A stretch of 8,007 bases of DNA from contig JAURZP010000567.1 in NCBI GenBank assembly GCA_030653335.1, positions 1-8,007 on the forward strand, in the 5' to 3' direction. Each line of letters begins with the position of its first letter. Positions within the stretch are counted from its first letter, which is position 1. Shown one piece after another: positions 1 to 7,163 of this stretch. The stretch comes from Methanoregula sp. Lineage in GTDB: Archaea > Halobacteriota > Methanomicrobia > Methanomicrobiales > Methanospirillaceae. The notes under the pieces were generated by a model. The model searched no databases and was not told where the DNA came from. It saw only the letters and a list, made by a program, of their open reading frames with translations. The position numbers were made by a program, and so were the translations under genes.

Positions 1-290
1 TGAGTATCAGAATCCAGAAAACATTCGAAGCGCTCTTTACGCTTGAAGAGATCCGGGGGATCTTCCGCGAATCCTTACCAATCGGTCTGGATCCGGAGGA
101 AGACGCCGCGTTCCGGCAGCGGATTGCCGATCTCAAAGCGATTATCGCGGATCTCGAAGCCGGCACCGGCGCACCCAAGGTGACCAAAATCGCTGGCACT
201 ATCGATGTCCGCACCCGGGAAGAGGAATCGATCAACATCCAGCCGATCCAGGCTGCGGGGAGACTGACAACCGAGGCGAGGAAAGCCCTC
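1..290 (+). repeat. Direct repeat, left arm (5' part of pscS copy 1)
   Basis: Bases 1-290 align without gaps to 7718-8007. By hand count there are 26 mismatches, about 91% identity. The first 79 bases are identical and all differences fall after that, mostly at third codon positions. The repeat is simply the paralogous gene pair and shows no inverted termini. It probably continues beyond the right window edge. Confidence 0.95.
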
Positions 291-1364
291 ATCTCATACG
301 GGGACGGGTACTCAACGTGTGACGCCTGCCGGAAGCCGTTCCGGCTTGATAAGATCTCAAAGCCGGGCATTGCCGATTTCCATGACGATCTTGCAAAGTT
401 CGTCAACATGGATCTTGCACGGGTTGTGCCGGGTGCACGGCGGGGGTTCCAGGCAGTTGCCGGCACGCTCGTTGGAAAAGGCGATACCGTAATCGTATCA
501 GCGCTCGCCCACTACACCGAGTTCCTTGCAGTTGAAAATGCCGGCGGTATTGTCCGGGAAGTGCCGCTGAACGAAAAGAACCTTGTGACCGCAGAAGCAA
601 CCGCCCAGAAGATCGAAGAGGTCAAAACAGAGACCGGAAAACTCCCGGTGCTCGTGATGATCGACCACTACGACTACCTGTTTGCAAACGAGCACGATAT
701 TGCTGCGATTGCAAAAGTATCCCACCAGTACGATATCCCGATCCTCTATAACGGGGCTTATACGGTCGGCGTGATGCCGGTCGATGGCAAGAAGATCGGG
801 GTTGACTTTGTTGTTGGCTCCGGACATAAGAGTATGGCCTCGGTCGCGCCGTCCGGAGTATTGGCGATGACCGAAGAATGGGCGCCCAAGGCGCTGCGGA
901 CAACTGCGATGGTCGGTGACCTGACGAAAAGGAAGTTCGGGATCAAGGAAGTCGAGATGCTCGGGTGCACGCTGATGGGCGGAACATTGCTCTCGATGAT
1001 GGCATCGTTTCCCACGGTCAAGGCCCGTACCCTGAAATGGGATGAGGAAGTGAAGAGATCGAACTTCTTCATTGACCGTCTCTTAAAAATTTCGGGAAGC
1101 AAGGTGCTCTCCGAGTACCCGCGTAAGCACACGCTCACAAAGGTTGACACTACGGGCAGCTTCGATACCATTGCCCAGACCCACAAGCGGCGCGGGTTCT
1201 ACTTAAGCGATGAACTCTCGTCCCGAGGGATCGTTGGCGAGTTTGCCGGTGCAACCCGGACCTGGAAACTCAACACCTACGGCCTCTCTGACAAGAAAAT
1301 CCGGTATCTCGCTGATACATTCGCCGAGGTAGCAGAAAAATACGAACTGCCGGTATCACGATAA
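1..1364 (+). CDS. pscS: O-phosphoseryl-tRNA:Cys-tRNA synthase (SepCysS), copy 1, first base outside the window
   Basis: This PLP enzyme replaces the phosphate of Sep-tRNA-Cys with sulfur to give Cys-tRNA-Cys, the second step after SepRS. The reading frame is open to base 1. Alignment with copy 2 (7717 on) puts the ATG one base before the window, giving 454 residues; the internal GTG at 180 is not the start. The PLP lysine is K277 in SGHKSMASV. The sulfur-relay cysteines are C107 and C110 (TCDAC), with a later candidate C323 (LGCTLMGG). About 60 residues precede the usual SepCysS start. Family knowledge is that SepCysS of non-class-I methanogens carries an N-terminal extension related to SepCysE, which helps bind SepRS and tRNA; this stretch fits that. 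The upstream promoter is not visible. Family assignment is very secure. Confidence 0.96.
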   Translation, partial: SIRIQKTFEALFTLEEIRGIFRESLPIGLDPEEDAAFRQRIADLKAIIADLEAGTGAPKVTKIAGTIDVRTREEESINIQPIQAAGRLTTEARKALISYGDGYSTCDACRKPFRLDKISKPGIADFHDDLAKFVNMDLARVVPGARRGFQAVAGTLVGKGDTVIVSALAHYTEFLAVENAGGIVREVPLNEKNLVTAEATAQKIEEVKTETGKLPVLVMIDHYDYLFANEHDIAAIAKVSHQYDIPILYNGAYTVGVMPVDGKKIGVDFVVGSGHKSMASVAPSGVLAMTEEWAPKALRTTAMVGDLTKRKFGIKEVEMLGCTLMGGTLLSMMASFPTVKARTLKWDEEVKRSNFFIDRLLKISGSKVLSEYPRKHTLTKVDTTGSFDTIAQTHKRRGFYLSDELSSRGIVGEFAGATRTWKLNTYGLSDKKIRYLADTFAEVAEKYELPVSR

Positions 1365-1393
1365 TGATCGTATGAATATGAACTCAATAATTC

Positions 1394-1403
1394 AAAAAAA
1401 AAA
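1394..1403 (+). other. A10 homopolymer in the pscS-metY spacer
   Basis: A run of ten A lies 30 bases after the first pscS stop. On the + strand it cannot serve as a U-tract terminator for pscS, and no T-rich terminator follows the stop. Read-through of pscS into metY is therefore possible. The tract may also be an intrinsically curved or nucleosome-poor promoter element; neither role is shown. Confidence 0.6.
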
Positions 1404-1448
1404 GTGGCAACAAAGACCGTAACGCTGCAGATCTTCTCTCTGGAATAG

Positions 1449-1502
1449 TAAGAGAAATCCAGTCCCGGTAACCCTTCAGCCTGAAATTAAGAAAAATCCA
1501 GT
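1449..1502 (+). repeat. 15-base direct repeat upstream of metY (possible regulatory sites)
   Basis: TAAGAGAAATCCAGT at 1449-1463 recurs as TAAGAAAAATCCAGT at 1488-1502, with one mismatch and start points 39 bases apart. The second copy ends just before the metY ribosome binding site (GAGG at 1507-1510). The spacer is otherwise ordinary, with no clear TATA box. A paired regulator site or a conserved leader element are both possible; the repeat is visible but the function is inferred. Confidence 0.5.
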
Positions 1503-1518
1503 AAAAGAGGAAACCCCC

Positions 1519-2814
1519 ATGACAGAAAATAAATTCCACCTTGGAACCACCGCCCTCCATGCAGGGCAGGTGCCTGATCCCACCACCGGGTCAAGGGCAG
1601 TACCGATCTACCAGACCTCCTCGTACGTGTTCAAAAACACAGAGCACGCGGCCAACCTCTTCGGACTTAAGGAGCTTGGCAACATGTACACCCGGCTCAT
1701 GAACCCGACTACCGATGTGTTTGAGAAGCGTATTGCCGCAATCGAAGGGGGAACGGGAGCACTTGCAGTCGCATCCGGTCAGGCAGCGATCACGTACTCG
1801 CTCCTCAACATCACCCGTCCCGGTGATGAGATCGTAGCGGCAGACAACCTCTACGGAGGCACCTATGAGCTCTTCAATTACACCTTCCCCAAGTTTGGCA
1901 GGAAGGTTGTCTTTGTAGACTCAACAAAACCAGAGGCATTCAAAAAGGCCATCACGGAAAAGACCCGTGCCATATACGCAGAAACCATTGGCAACCCGAA
2001 ACTCGACATCCCCGACTTCGAGGCTATTTCAAAGATCGCACACAATGCCGGCATCCCGCTCGTAGTTGACAATACAACCGGTGTCGGCCTCGTCCGCCCG
2101 ATCCTGCACGGAGCAGATATTGTGGTCCACTCGGCAACCAAATATATCGGCGGGCACGGGAACTCGATCGGTGGTGTTATCGTGGATTCCGGAAAGTTTT
2201 CCTGGAACAATGGAAAATTCCCCGAGTTTACCGAACCCGACCCGAGCTACCACGGCCTGAAATACTGGGATGCATTCAGCAACTTCCCCGGCGCAGGAAA
2301 CATCGCGTATATCTTCAAGATCCGGCTCTCGCTCTTAAGAGACACCGGTGCAGCACTCAGCCCGTTCAACTCATGGCTCTTCCTTCTCGGCTTAGAGACA
2401 CTTCACCTCCGGGTGCCCCGGCATTCACAGAATGCTCTTGCAGTTGCAGAGTTCTTAAAAAAGCACCCGAAAGTCGCATGGGTGAACTATACCGGACTTC
2501 CCGATCACCAGAGTCACTCGCTCGCGAAAAAATATCTTGTTGGGGGTTTTGGTCCCATTGTCGGGTTCGGTGTCAAGGGCGGCGAGAAAGCGAGCCTGAA
2601 GTTCATTGACAGCCTCAAACTTTTCAGCAACCTTGCCAACATCGGGGACTCTAAAAGCCTCGTGATCCACCCTGCGTCAACAACCCACCAGCAGCTCACG
2701 GTCGAGGAACAGAAGAAGACCGGAGTGACTCCCGATGCAGTCCGGCTCTCGATTGGAACTGAAGATATTGAAGATATCATCGAGGATCTTGAACAGGCAC
2801 TCGCAGAGGTATAA
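1519..2814 (+). CDS. metY: O-acetylhomoserine sulfhydrylase (MetY type)
   Basis: A Cys/Met-metabolism PLP enzyme that makes homocysteine from O-acetyl-L-homoserine and sulfide. At 431 residues it has the usual length of the sulfhydrylase branch, longer than cystathionine gamma-synthases. Visible marks are the N-terminal TTALHAGQ and PIYQTSSYVF, the phosphate-binding ASGQAA, LYGGTYELF, and the PLP lysine K208 in SATKYIGGHG, followed by the long insert typical of MetY. The ATG is preceded by GAGG at 1507-1510, 8 bases away. It is the first gene of a run to 6808 and is followed by metX, which makes its substrate; this supports sulfhydrylase over other activities. A side role on other O-acyl or O-phospho amino acids cannot be excluded. 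Confidence 0.94.
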   Translation: MTENKFHLGTTALHAGQVPDPTTGSRAVPIYQTSSYVFKNTEHAANLFGLKELGNMYTRLMNPTTDVFEKRIAAIEGGTGALAVASGQAAITYSLLNITRPGDEIVAADNLYGGTYELFNYTFPKFGRKVVFVDSTKPEAFKKAITEKTRAIYAETIGNPKLDIPDFEAISKIAHNAGIPLVVDNTTGVGLVRPILHGADIVVHSATKYIGGHGNSIGGVIVDSGKFSWNNGKFPEFTEPDPSYHGLKYWDAFSNFPGAGNIAYIFKIRLSLLRDTGAALSPFNSWLFLLGLETLHLRVPRHSQNALAVAEFLKKHPKVAWVNYTGLPDHQSHSLAKKYLVGGFGPIVGFGVKGGEKASLKFIDSLKLFSNLANIGDSKSLVIHPASTTHQQLTVEEQKKTGVTPDAVRLSIGTEDIEDIIEDLEQALAEV

Positions 2815-2897
2815 TGAATCCAGTTGCCCGAATCCCGTTTGGTAATATCCATGACCTCATTGCGGAGCTCGCATTACGGGATGGTGTATGTCGATGA
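2814..2897 (+). CDS. Possible 27-residue ORF bridging metY and metX
   Basis: An ATG at 2814-2816 shares its A with the metY stop (TAATG), and the TGA at 2895-2897 overlaps the ATG at 2894 (ATGA). The product would be 27 residues, beginning MNPVARIPFGN and ending RDGVCR. GAGGT lies at 2806-2810, rather close to the ATG. The double stop-start overlap would make it a coupling ORF carrying ribosomes from metY to metX across an otherwise untranslated 80 bases. Its penultimate sense codon is Cys (TGT), which is suggestive in a sulfur operon but proves nothing. I do not recognise the peptide. Translation is unproven. Confidence 0.4.
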   Translation: MNPVARIPFGNIHDLIAELALRDGVCR

Positions 2898-4384
2898 TCA
2901 AAGGATCCGTAGGCACAGTGGCAACCCAATATTATCACCATTCATCCCCGCTCGTACTGGAAAGCGGGGATACTCTTCCATCCCTTACCGTTGCATACGA
3001 GACATACGGCAAACTGAACCGGGACCGGAACAATGCCATCCTGATCTGTCATGCCCTGTCGGGCGATGCCCATATCGCGGGATTCCATGAGGGTGAAGAA
3101 AAACACGGCTGGTGGGATGCGGTAGTCGGCCCGGGTAAGGCCTTTGACACCGACCGGTACTTCATCATCTGCTCGAACGTGATTGGCGGGTGCAAGGGAT
3201 CGACCGGCCCCTCGTCGACCAATCCCAAAACCGGAAAACCCTACGGTGCGAAATTTCCCGTCATCACGATCAGCGACATGGTCAATGCCCAGAAACTGCT
3301 CATCGATCACCTCGCCATCCCACAGCTCTACGCGGTGGCCGGAGGATCGATGGGCGGCATGCAGGCGCTCCAGTGGACGGTCAGCTTCCCCGGGCTGATG
3401 AAAAAAGCGATCGTGATTGCAGCGACCGGTTACTCCACGCCCCAGCAGATTGCATTCAATGAAGTGGGCCGTAAAGCGATCATCTCGGATCCGGAATGGA
3501 ATGGCGGGAACTATTACGATACGAAATCGTATGATGCCCTGGGCCCGGTCAAGGGACTCGCCCTTGCACGGATGGTCGGCCATATCACGTATCTCTCTGA
3601 CGAATCCATGCATGCAAAGTTCGGGCGCTCGCTCCAGTCCAAAGACCGTATCGGGTTTGACTTCTCAACCGATTTTGCTGTGGAGAGTTATCTCCATCAC
3701 CAGGGAGACACGTTCACCCAGCGGTTCGATGCAAACTCGTATCTCTACATCACAAAAGCGATCGATTACTTTGACCTGACAAAAGATGGCTCGCTGTCAA
3801 AGGGACTTGCGGAAGTAAAAGCGGGATTTCTTGTAATCTCGGTATCTTCCGACTGGCTCTATCCTCCCTATCAGTCGCAGGAGATCGTGTCGGCCCTCAC
3901 CGCAAACGAGCGTGAGGTCCGGTACAGCGAGATCCGGTCTAACTATGGTCACGACGGGTTCTTACTGGAGTCCGGCCAGGTCAACTACCTGATCTCACAG
4001 TTCCTCTCAAGAACCGCTGTCAGTGATGTGATGATTAAAAATGTCCCGACCATTGAAGAAGGTGCGACAACCGCAGTGACCGCACGGCGGATGATCAACC
4101 TTGAGGTCAACCACCTGCCAGTACTGTCGAGTGACGGGCATCTCGTTGGTATAGTCACTTCCTGGGATATTGCTAAAGCAGTTGCGAAAAATTTCCTCTG
4201 GCTTGATGAGATCATGTCAAGGATTGTGCACACAACCGCGCCGGATGAACCGATAGAATCTGCTGCAAAGAAGATGGAGGAGCACTCAATATCTGCCCTG
4301 CCGGTGGTTGATGCCGATCAGCGTCTCATCGGTCTTATCACGAGTGATGCGATCAGTATGCTTGTCGGGAGGGGCAACCCATGA
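2894..4384 (+). CDS. metX: Homoserine O-acetyltransferase with C-terminal CBS pair
   Basis: Transfers acetyl from acetyl-CoA to homoserine, feeding MetY. Counting from the ATG at 2888, the alpha/beta-hydrolase part spans about residues 1-370 and carries the nucleophile S154 in GGSMGGMQALQW, the aspartate D322 in VSSDWLYPP and the histidine H355 in NYGHDGF. Two CBS motifs follow, at about 379-433 and 441-497, ending in VGRGNP. Archaeal MetX proteins of this lineage are known with such a CBS tail; CBS pairs commonly bind adenosyl compounds, so feedback by SAM or a nucleotide is an inference. I prefer the ATG at 2894 (496 residues) because GGTG at 2883-2886 lies 7 bases before it and the upstream small ORF ends across it; 2888 is the alternative. 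Confidence 0.94.
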   Translation: MIKGSVGTVATQYYHHSSPLVLESGDTLPSLTVAYETYGKLNRDRNNAILICHALSGDAHIAGFHEGEEKHGWWDAVVGPGKAFDTDRYFIICSNVIGGCKGSTGPSSTNPKTGKPYGAKFPVITISDMVNAQKLLIDHLAIPQLYAVAGGSMGGMQALQWTVSFPGLMKKAIVIAATGYSTPQQIAFNEVGRKAIISDPEWNGGNYYDTKSYDALGPVKGLALARMVGHITYLSDESMHAKFGRSLQSKDRIGFDFSTDFAVESYLHHQGDTFTQRFDANSYLYITKAIDYFDLTKDGSLSKGLAEVKAGFLVISVSSDWLYPPYQSQEIVSALTANEREVRYSEIRSNYGHDGFLLESGQVNYLISQFLSRTAVSDVMIKNVPTIEEGATTAVTARRMINLEVNHLPVLSSDGHLVGIVTSWDIAKAVAKNFLWLDEIMSRIVHTTAPDEPIESAAKKMEEHSISALPVVDADQRLIGLITSDAISMLVGRGNP

Positions 4385-4929
4385 GGATCCTATCCATCCA
4401 TGCCACCTCGATGTGGTACCATGCCACGCAGAAGACAAAGATGGCAGAACCTGTCACCACCAGTGAGGACCGGATGGAGGAATGTGTTGTCCTTTTCTGC
4501 TGCGTGGAGAAGCTGGATGAGAAAAATCCTGACAATGTGATCGCGAGTGCTGTTAAGAATGTCCGGAAGCGGCTAACATCACTCGGCGTGAACCGGGTGT
4601 TGATCTACCCGTATGCCCATCTTACAAGCACACTCGGCTCCCCGCAGGTGGCGTTAGCGATCTTAAAGGGACTTGACGACGCACTTTCCGCAGAATCCAT
4701 TGAAGTGAAGCGGGCACCGTTCGGCTGGTACAAGGAATTTGAGATCCGGGGCAAGGGCCACCCGCTTGCAGATCTCTCGATGACTATCTGCCCGTACGAG
4801 GGAACTGAATGCGACTTCACCTGCCCGTACTGCCATCACCCGTTCAAGGAATCAGATGCAGTGCATGTCTGCCAGCAGTCCGCCGGGTGCACAGGTCCCT
4901 GTTCCAAAACCGGAGAGAAACATGACTGA
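4381..4929 (+). CDS. Free-standing archaeal ThrRS editing domain with Cys-rich tail
   Basis: Residues 1-136 match the N-terminal editing domain of archaeal threonyl-tRNA synthetase (DTD-like fold), which hydrolyses Ser-tRNA-Thr, but no synthetase body follows. Visible family marks are the start MRILSIHATSMWYH, YPYAHL (H80), PFGWYKEF (Y117, K118) and GHPLADLS. From memory of the Pyrococcus domain, H80, Y117 and K118 match its active-site residues, while its catalytic glutamate is aspartate here (D131). Residues 137-174 add cysteines at 137, 144, 148, 151, 164, 170 and 174, with CPYC and nearby histidines, looking like a zinc ribbon. The ATG overlaps the metX stop (ATGA), so it is translationally coupled. 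Its substrate is unknown; trans-editing of a Ser-charged tRNA is the natural guess. Confidence 0.85.
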   Translation: MRILSIHATSMWYHATQKTKMAEPVTTSEDRMEECVVLFCCVEKLDEKNPDNVIASAVKNVRKRLTSLGVNRVLIYPYAHLTSTLGSPQVALAILKGLDDALSAESIEVKRAPFGWYKEFEIRGKGHPLADLSMTICPYEGTECDFTCPYCHHPFKESDAVHVCQQSAGCTGPCSKTGEKHD

Positions 4930-5416
4930 ACCAACTGAAACACCCGGTAAAGTTCCGGAAAATGCGCTCCTCCTGCTCGGCTGTCCGGAAGCGCCGGCAC
5001 AGCAGGCGATCGCCCTTTACATGGCGCACCAGTTTCGCACACACGGATCGGATCTCCTCATCACCGGCAACCCTTCGGTATTAAACCTGCTCAGGGTCTC
5101 TGACACTGAGAAGCACTATATCGGGGATATGAAAGTGCTCGAGAAATGCATCGAAGAGATCGTGGAGAAACGCCGGGCAGCAGACCTTTGCATTGTCTGT
5201 GCCCATAATGACGCGGCGATTGCATACGCAGCAACGATGCGTCACCTCCTGCCGCAGAGCCGGCTTGTAGTGATCATCTTCGGAAAGGATCCCGAACCGC
5301 TCGCGGCCTCGATTGATTTCCCGTGCGAGAAGATCGTGGAAAAGGCGGTGCACAACCCGATGCAACTGAAGGCTAAGGTAAACGAGGTGTTCGGATGGGC
5401 TGCATCGAGAACCTGA
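4922..5416 (+). CDS. DUF1890 family protein, methanogen-specific
   Basis: A 164-residue protein of the DUF1890 family, recognised by the LLLLGCPEAPAQ start, TGNPSVLNLLRVSD and the LCIVCAHNDAAIAYA segment. The function is not established. The alternating hydrophobic strands and glycine-rich turns (LLLLGCP, LLITGNP, LVVIIFGKD) look like a small Rossmann-type alpha/beta fold. Cysteines lie at 21, 76, 90, 93 and 135; 90 and 93 form a CIVC pair that could handle sulfur or metal. I chose the ATG at 4922, with GGAGA at 4912-4916, because it overlaps the upstream stop by 8 bases; an in-frame start at 4856 would overlap far more. It is followed by its usual companion DUF1894. Confidence 0.88.
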   Translation: MTEPTETPGKVPENALLLLGCPEAPAQQAIALYMAHQFRTHGSDLLITGNPSVLNLLRVSDTEKHYIGDMKVLEKCIEEIVEKRRAADLCIVCAHNDAAIAYAATMRHLLPQSRLVVIIFGKDPEPLAASIDFPCEKIVEKAVHNPMQLKAKVNEVFGWAASRT

Positions 5417-5682
5417 AGTACGAGATGCTTCTTCCGCTCGGAGCTTCCTTTAAGGAATGCCGGGAGTACGTGGAGAAGAATTTTTCAGAAGTCTGGTATG
5501 TCGATCCCGGCTACAAACTCTTCGATGAGTACATCATCGGCCTCCCGCCGATCGCACTCGGGCTTGACGGGGGAAAGATCGTATTTCCCTATACCAAACC
5601 CTGCCACGGGACCTATCTCCTGCGGATCGAAGATACAGACGAAGCGGATCGCGTCCGCAAAACTGCGAGAAAGAAAAAATAA
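5395..5682 (+). CDS. DUF1894 family protein, methanogen-specific
   Basis: A 95-residue protein of the DUF1894 family, a small methanogen-restricted fold of unknown role. Recognition rests on MGCIENLKYEMLLPLG, the GYKLFDEYIIG segment, the IVFPYTKPCHGTY block and the basic end RKTARKKK. Cysteines are at 3, 22 and 70. The ATG has an excellent ribosome binding site, GAGGTG at 5384-5389, 5 bases upstream, and the gene overlaps the end of DUF1890 by 22 bases, so the two are probably made together and may form a complex. The lysine/arginine-rich C-terminus could touch RNA. Placement just before thiI hints at tRNA or sulfur work, but this is only context. Confidence 0.87.
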   Translation: MGCIENLKYEMLLPLGASFKECREYVEKNFSEVWYVDPGYKLFDEYIIGLPPIALGLDGGKIVFPYTKPCHGTYLLRIEDTDEADRVRKTARKKK

Positions 5683-5698
5683 CCGGTGAAACAACTCC

Positions 5699-6808
5699 AT
5701 GAAAAAACAATGGCTTGTGCGTTATTCTGAAATATTTTTAAAATCTGATCCGGTTCGCCGGCAGTGGGAGAATGTGCTCATCGCAAACATCCTCGAAGTG
5801 ATGCCGGGCATCCATGTAAGAAATGAGCGGGGACGGATCTGGCTCGATGGAGATGTGAAACCCGATCTGTTGAAAAAGGTATTCGGGATTGTATCGTTTT
5901 CCGAAGTGGAACACATAAAACTTGACGAGATTGAATCCAGTCTTCCGGATTACTGTCGCAGGCATGGGATAGACAAGGCAAAGACATTTGCGATCAAGAT
6001 GAAGCGGGTGGGCACCCATGCGTTCAGCTCGAACGACAAGGCAATCGAGTACGGCAACCTGCTCCGATCAGAATTCCCGCACCTTAAAGTGAACCTCGCA
6101 AACCCGGATAAAGAGATTCACATAGAGATCCGGGCAGACGAGGCATATCTCTACGATAACGTGACAAAAGCCGTAGGAGGACTTCCGCTCGGGGTTGAAG
6201 GCACCCTTGTCGCACTGGTGTCAGGAGGTATCGACTCGCCCGTTGCAGCGTGGATGATGATGAAGCGGGGGTGCCGGATCATTCCGCTCTTTGTTGCGCT
6301 CGATACGTTTCTTGATGAGACCACCATCGCCCGTGCTAAACGGGTTGTTGAACTGCTGGCCCAGTACCAGCCCGGAATTGAACTGACTGTTATCTCCGAC
6401 TCGTATCTTGCAGCCGCACAAGCAGAACTCGTAAGCCGGCATCTTGAGAAGTACACCTGCATCGTCTGCAAGCGCCGGATGTACCGTGTGGCAACGGCGT
6501 ATGCGAACAGGGTGGGGGCAAAAGGGATCGTGACCGGTGAATCCATCGGGCAGGTGGCAAGCCAGACGCTCGACAATCTTGTCGTGCTCACTGATGCCGC
6601 AGAGATCCCGATCTATCGCCCGCTCATCGGGTTTGACAAGGAAGATACTATCCAGATCGCCCGGCAGATAGGGACGTTTAAGGAATCCACATCATCAGCA
6701 TCGGGTTGTAAAGCGGTACCAACCGGGCCGTCCACAAAAGCGAAACTGGCAACAATCCGTGAGATTGAGGGTAAGCTGGAAGCGACCGGCTTATCGATTC
6801 CGGTCTGA
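5699..6808 (+). CDS. thiI: tRNA 4-thiouridine synthase ThiI (archaeal, no rhodanese domain)
   Basis: Makes 4-thiouridine at position 8 of tRNA by ATP-dependent adenylation and sulfur transfer. The order is an N-terminal ferredoxin-like domain (RYSEIFLKSDPVRRQWE), a THUMP domain to about residue 160, then the PP-loop domain with SGGIDS at 175-180. C254 and C257 (CIVC) and C337 (SGCKAVP) correspond to the three conserved cysteines described for methanococcal ThiI, reported to hold an iron-sulfur cluster. At 369 residues it ends without the rhodanese domain of E. coli ThiI, as is usual in archaea. GGTGA at 5685-5689 precedes the ATG by 9 bases, and the gap after DUF1894 is 16 bases. Both tRNA-Cys genes in this window carry the target U8. 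It is the last gene of the operon. Confidence 0.95.
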   Translation: MKKQWLVRYSEIFLKSDPVRRQWENVLIANILEVMPGIHVRNERGRIWLDGDVKPDLLKKVFGIVSFSEVEHIKLDEIESSLPDYCRRHGIDKAKTFAIKMKRVGTHAFSSNDKAIEYGNLLRSEFPHLKVNLANPDKEIHIEIRADEAYLYDNVTKAVGGLPLGVEGTLVALVSGGIDSPVAAWMMMKRGCRIIPLFVALDTFLDETTIARAKRVVELLAQYQPGIELTVISDSYLAAAQAELVSRHLEKYTCIVCKRRMYRVATAYANRVGAKGIVTGESIGQVASQTLDNLVVLTDAAEIPIYRPLIGFDKEDTIQIARQIGTFKESTSSASGCKAVPTGPSTKAKLATIREIEGKLEATGLSIPV

Positions 6809-6809
6809 A

Positions 6810-6816
6810 TTTTTTT
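6810..6816 (+). terminator. U-tract terminator after thiI
   Basis: A run of seven T begins two bases after the thiI stop, with a further T-rich patch to about 6825. Archaeal RNA polymerase can terminate at a bare U-tract, so this is the likely end of the metY-thiI transcript. No stem precedes it. Confidence 0.6.
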
Positions 6817-6836
6817 CGTATTTCACTCTTGAAAAA

Positions 6837-6845
6837 TTTATAAAT
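6837..6845 (+). promoter_or_regulatory. TATA box for a transcript starting near 6868-6873
   Basis: TTTATAAAT, preceded by an A-rich GAAAAA stretch that could serve as BRE, sits just after the thiI terminator. A start about 25-30 bases downstream would fall near 6868-6873. The first ATG there (6871) meets a stop after two codons, so the transcript would not be a leaderless mRNA. The motif is nearly symmetric, so antisense firing into thiI cannot be excluded. Confidence 0.5.
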
Positions 6846-6869
6846 CCATAATTTCCTCCCTTAAAAAAA

Positions 6870-7163
6870 CATGAGTTAACTCCAATCGTAAAAACCCCTA
6901 ATCCGGGCATTTTACGGGCTTTGATTTCTGTATCTCTTCAAAACGGGCTCCGATTATGTGAAAATGACCCCCTGTTCGATCGAAAACTCCTGGATATTTT
7001 GCATGAACAGGGGGTCCGGAAGGATGCGAATATTCACGACGATGTCCGACGTGAGGAGTCCCCGGTTTTACCCCCAAAACAGCCCTTCCTTTCATTTTGC
7101 ACCTGCTTTAGCCCATCCGGTAAGCGATCGGCCATCCAAACGCGTCTGTTAGCGTTCTTTTTT
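6870..7163 (+). ncRNA. Candidate structured non-coding RNA, about 290 nt, function unknown
   Basis: This stretch has a TATA box in front, a hairpin plus T6 at its end, and no convincing ORF on either strand. Inside is a perfect 12-bp stem, 6966-6977 with 7005-7016 (GACCCCCTGTTC), around a 27-base loop. A second stem pairs GGAAGG at 7018-7023 with CCTTCC at 7084-7089. That stem encloses a hairpin at 7035-7053 (CACGACG/CGACGTG, one A-A mismatch) and another at 7065-7080 (GTTTT/AAAAC). I recognise no known RNA: it is not a tRNA or rRNA, I could not match it to RNase P or SRP RNA, and no clear box C/D is seen. It could also be a decayed mobile element. Strand and ends are inferred. Confidence 0.4.
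7139..7163 (+). terminator. Hairpin with U6, intrinsic-type terminator
   Basis: AACGC at 7139-7143 pairs with GCGTT at 7152-7156 around an 8-base loop, and six T follow at 7158-7163. This would end a transcript from the TATA box at 6837. The stem is short, so the U-tract is probably the main signal. Confidence 0.45.

Noticed and set aside
180..1364. Start of pscS copy 1 at the GTG at 180
   Set aside because: The frame is open to base 1 and aligns residue for residue with the ATG-started copy 2, so the start is one base left of the window.
2942..3613. 223-codon reverse ORF opposite metX
   Set aside because: Shadow of the strongly recognised metX; long antisense frames are common in such GC-rich codon usage.
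4856..4921. Upstream in-frame start for DUF1890
   Set aside because: It would overlap the Cys-rich tail of the preceding gene by over 70 bases; the ATG at 4922 has a ribosome site and matches the family start.
6898..7095. 65-codon reverse ORF in the spacer
   Set aside because: Low-complexity, unrecognised product overlapping the perfect inverted repeat; no minus-strand signals.
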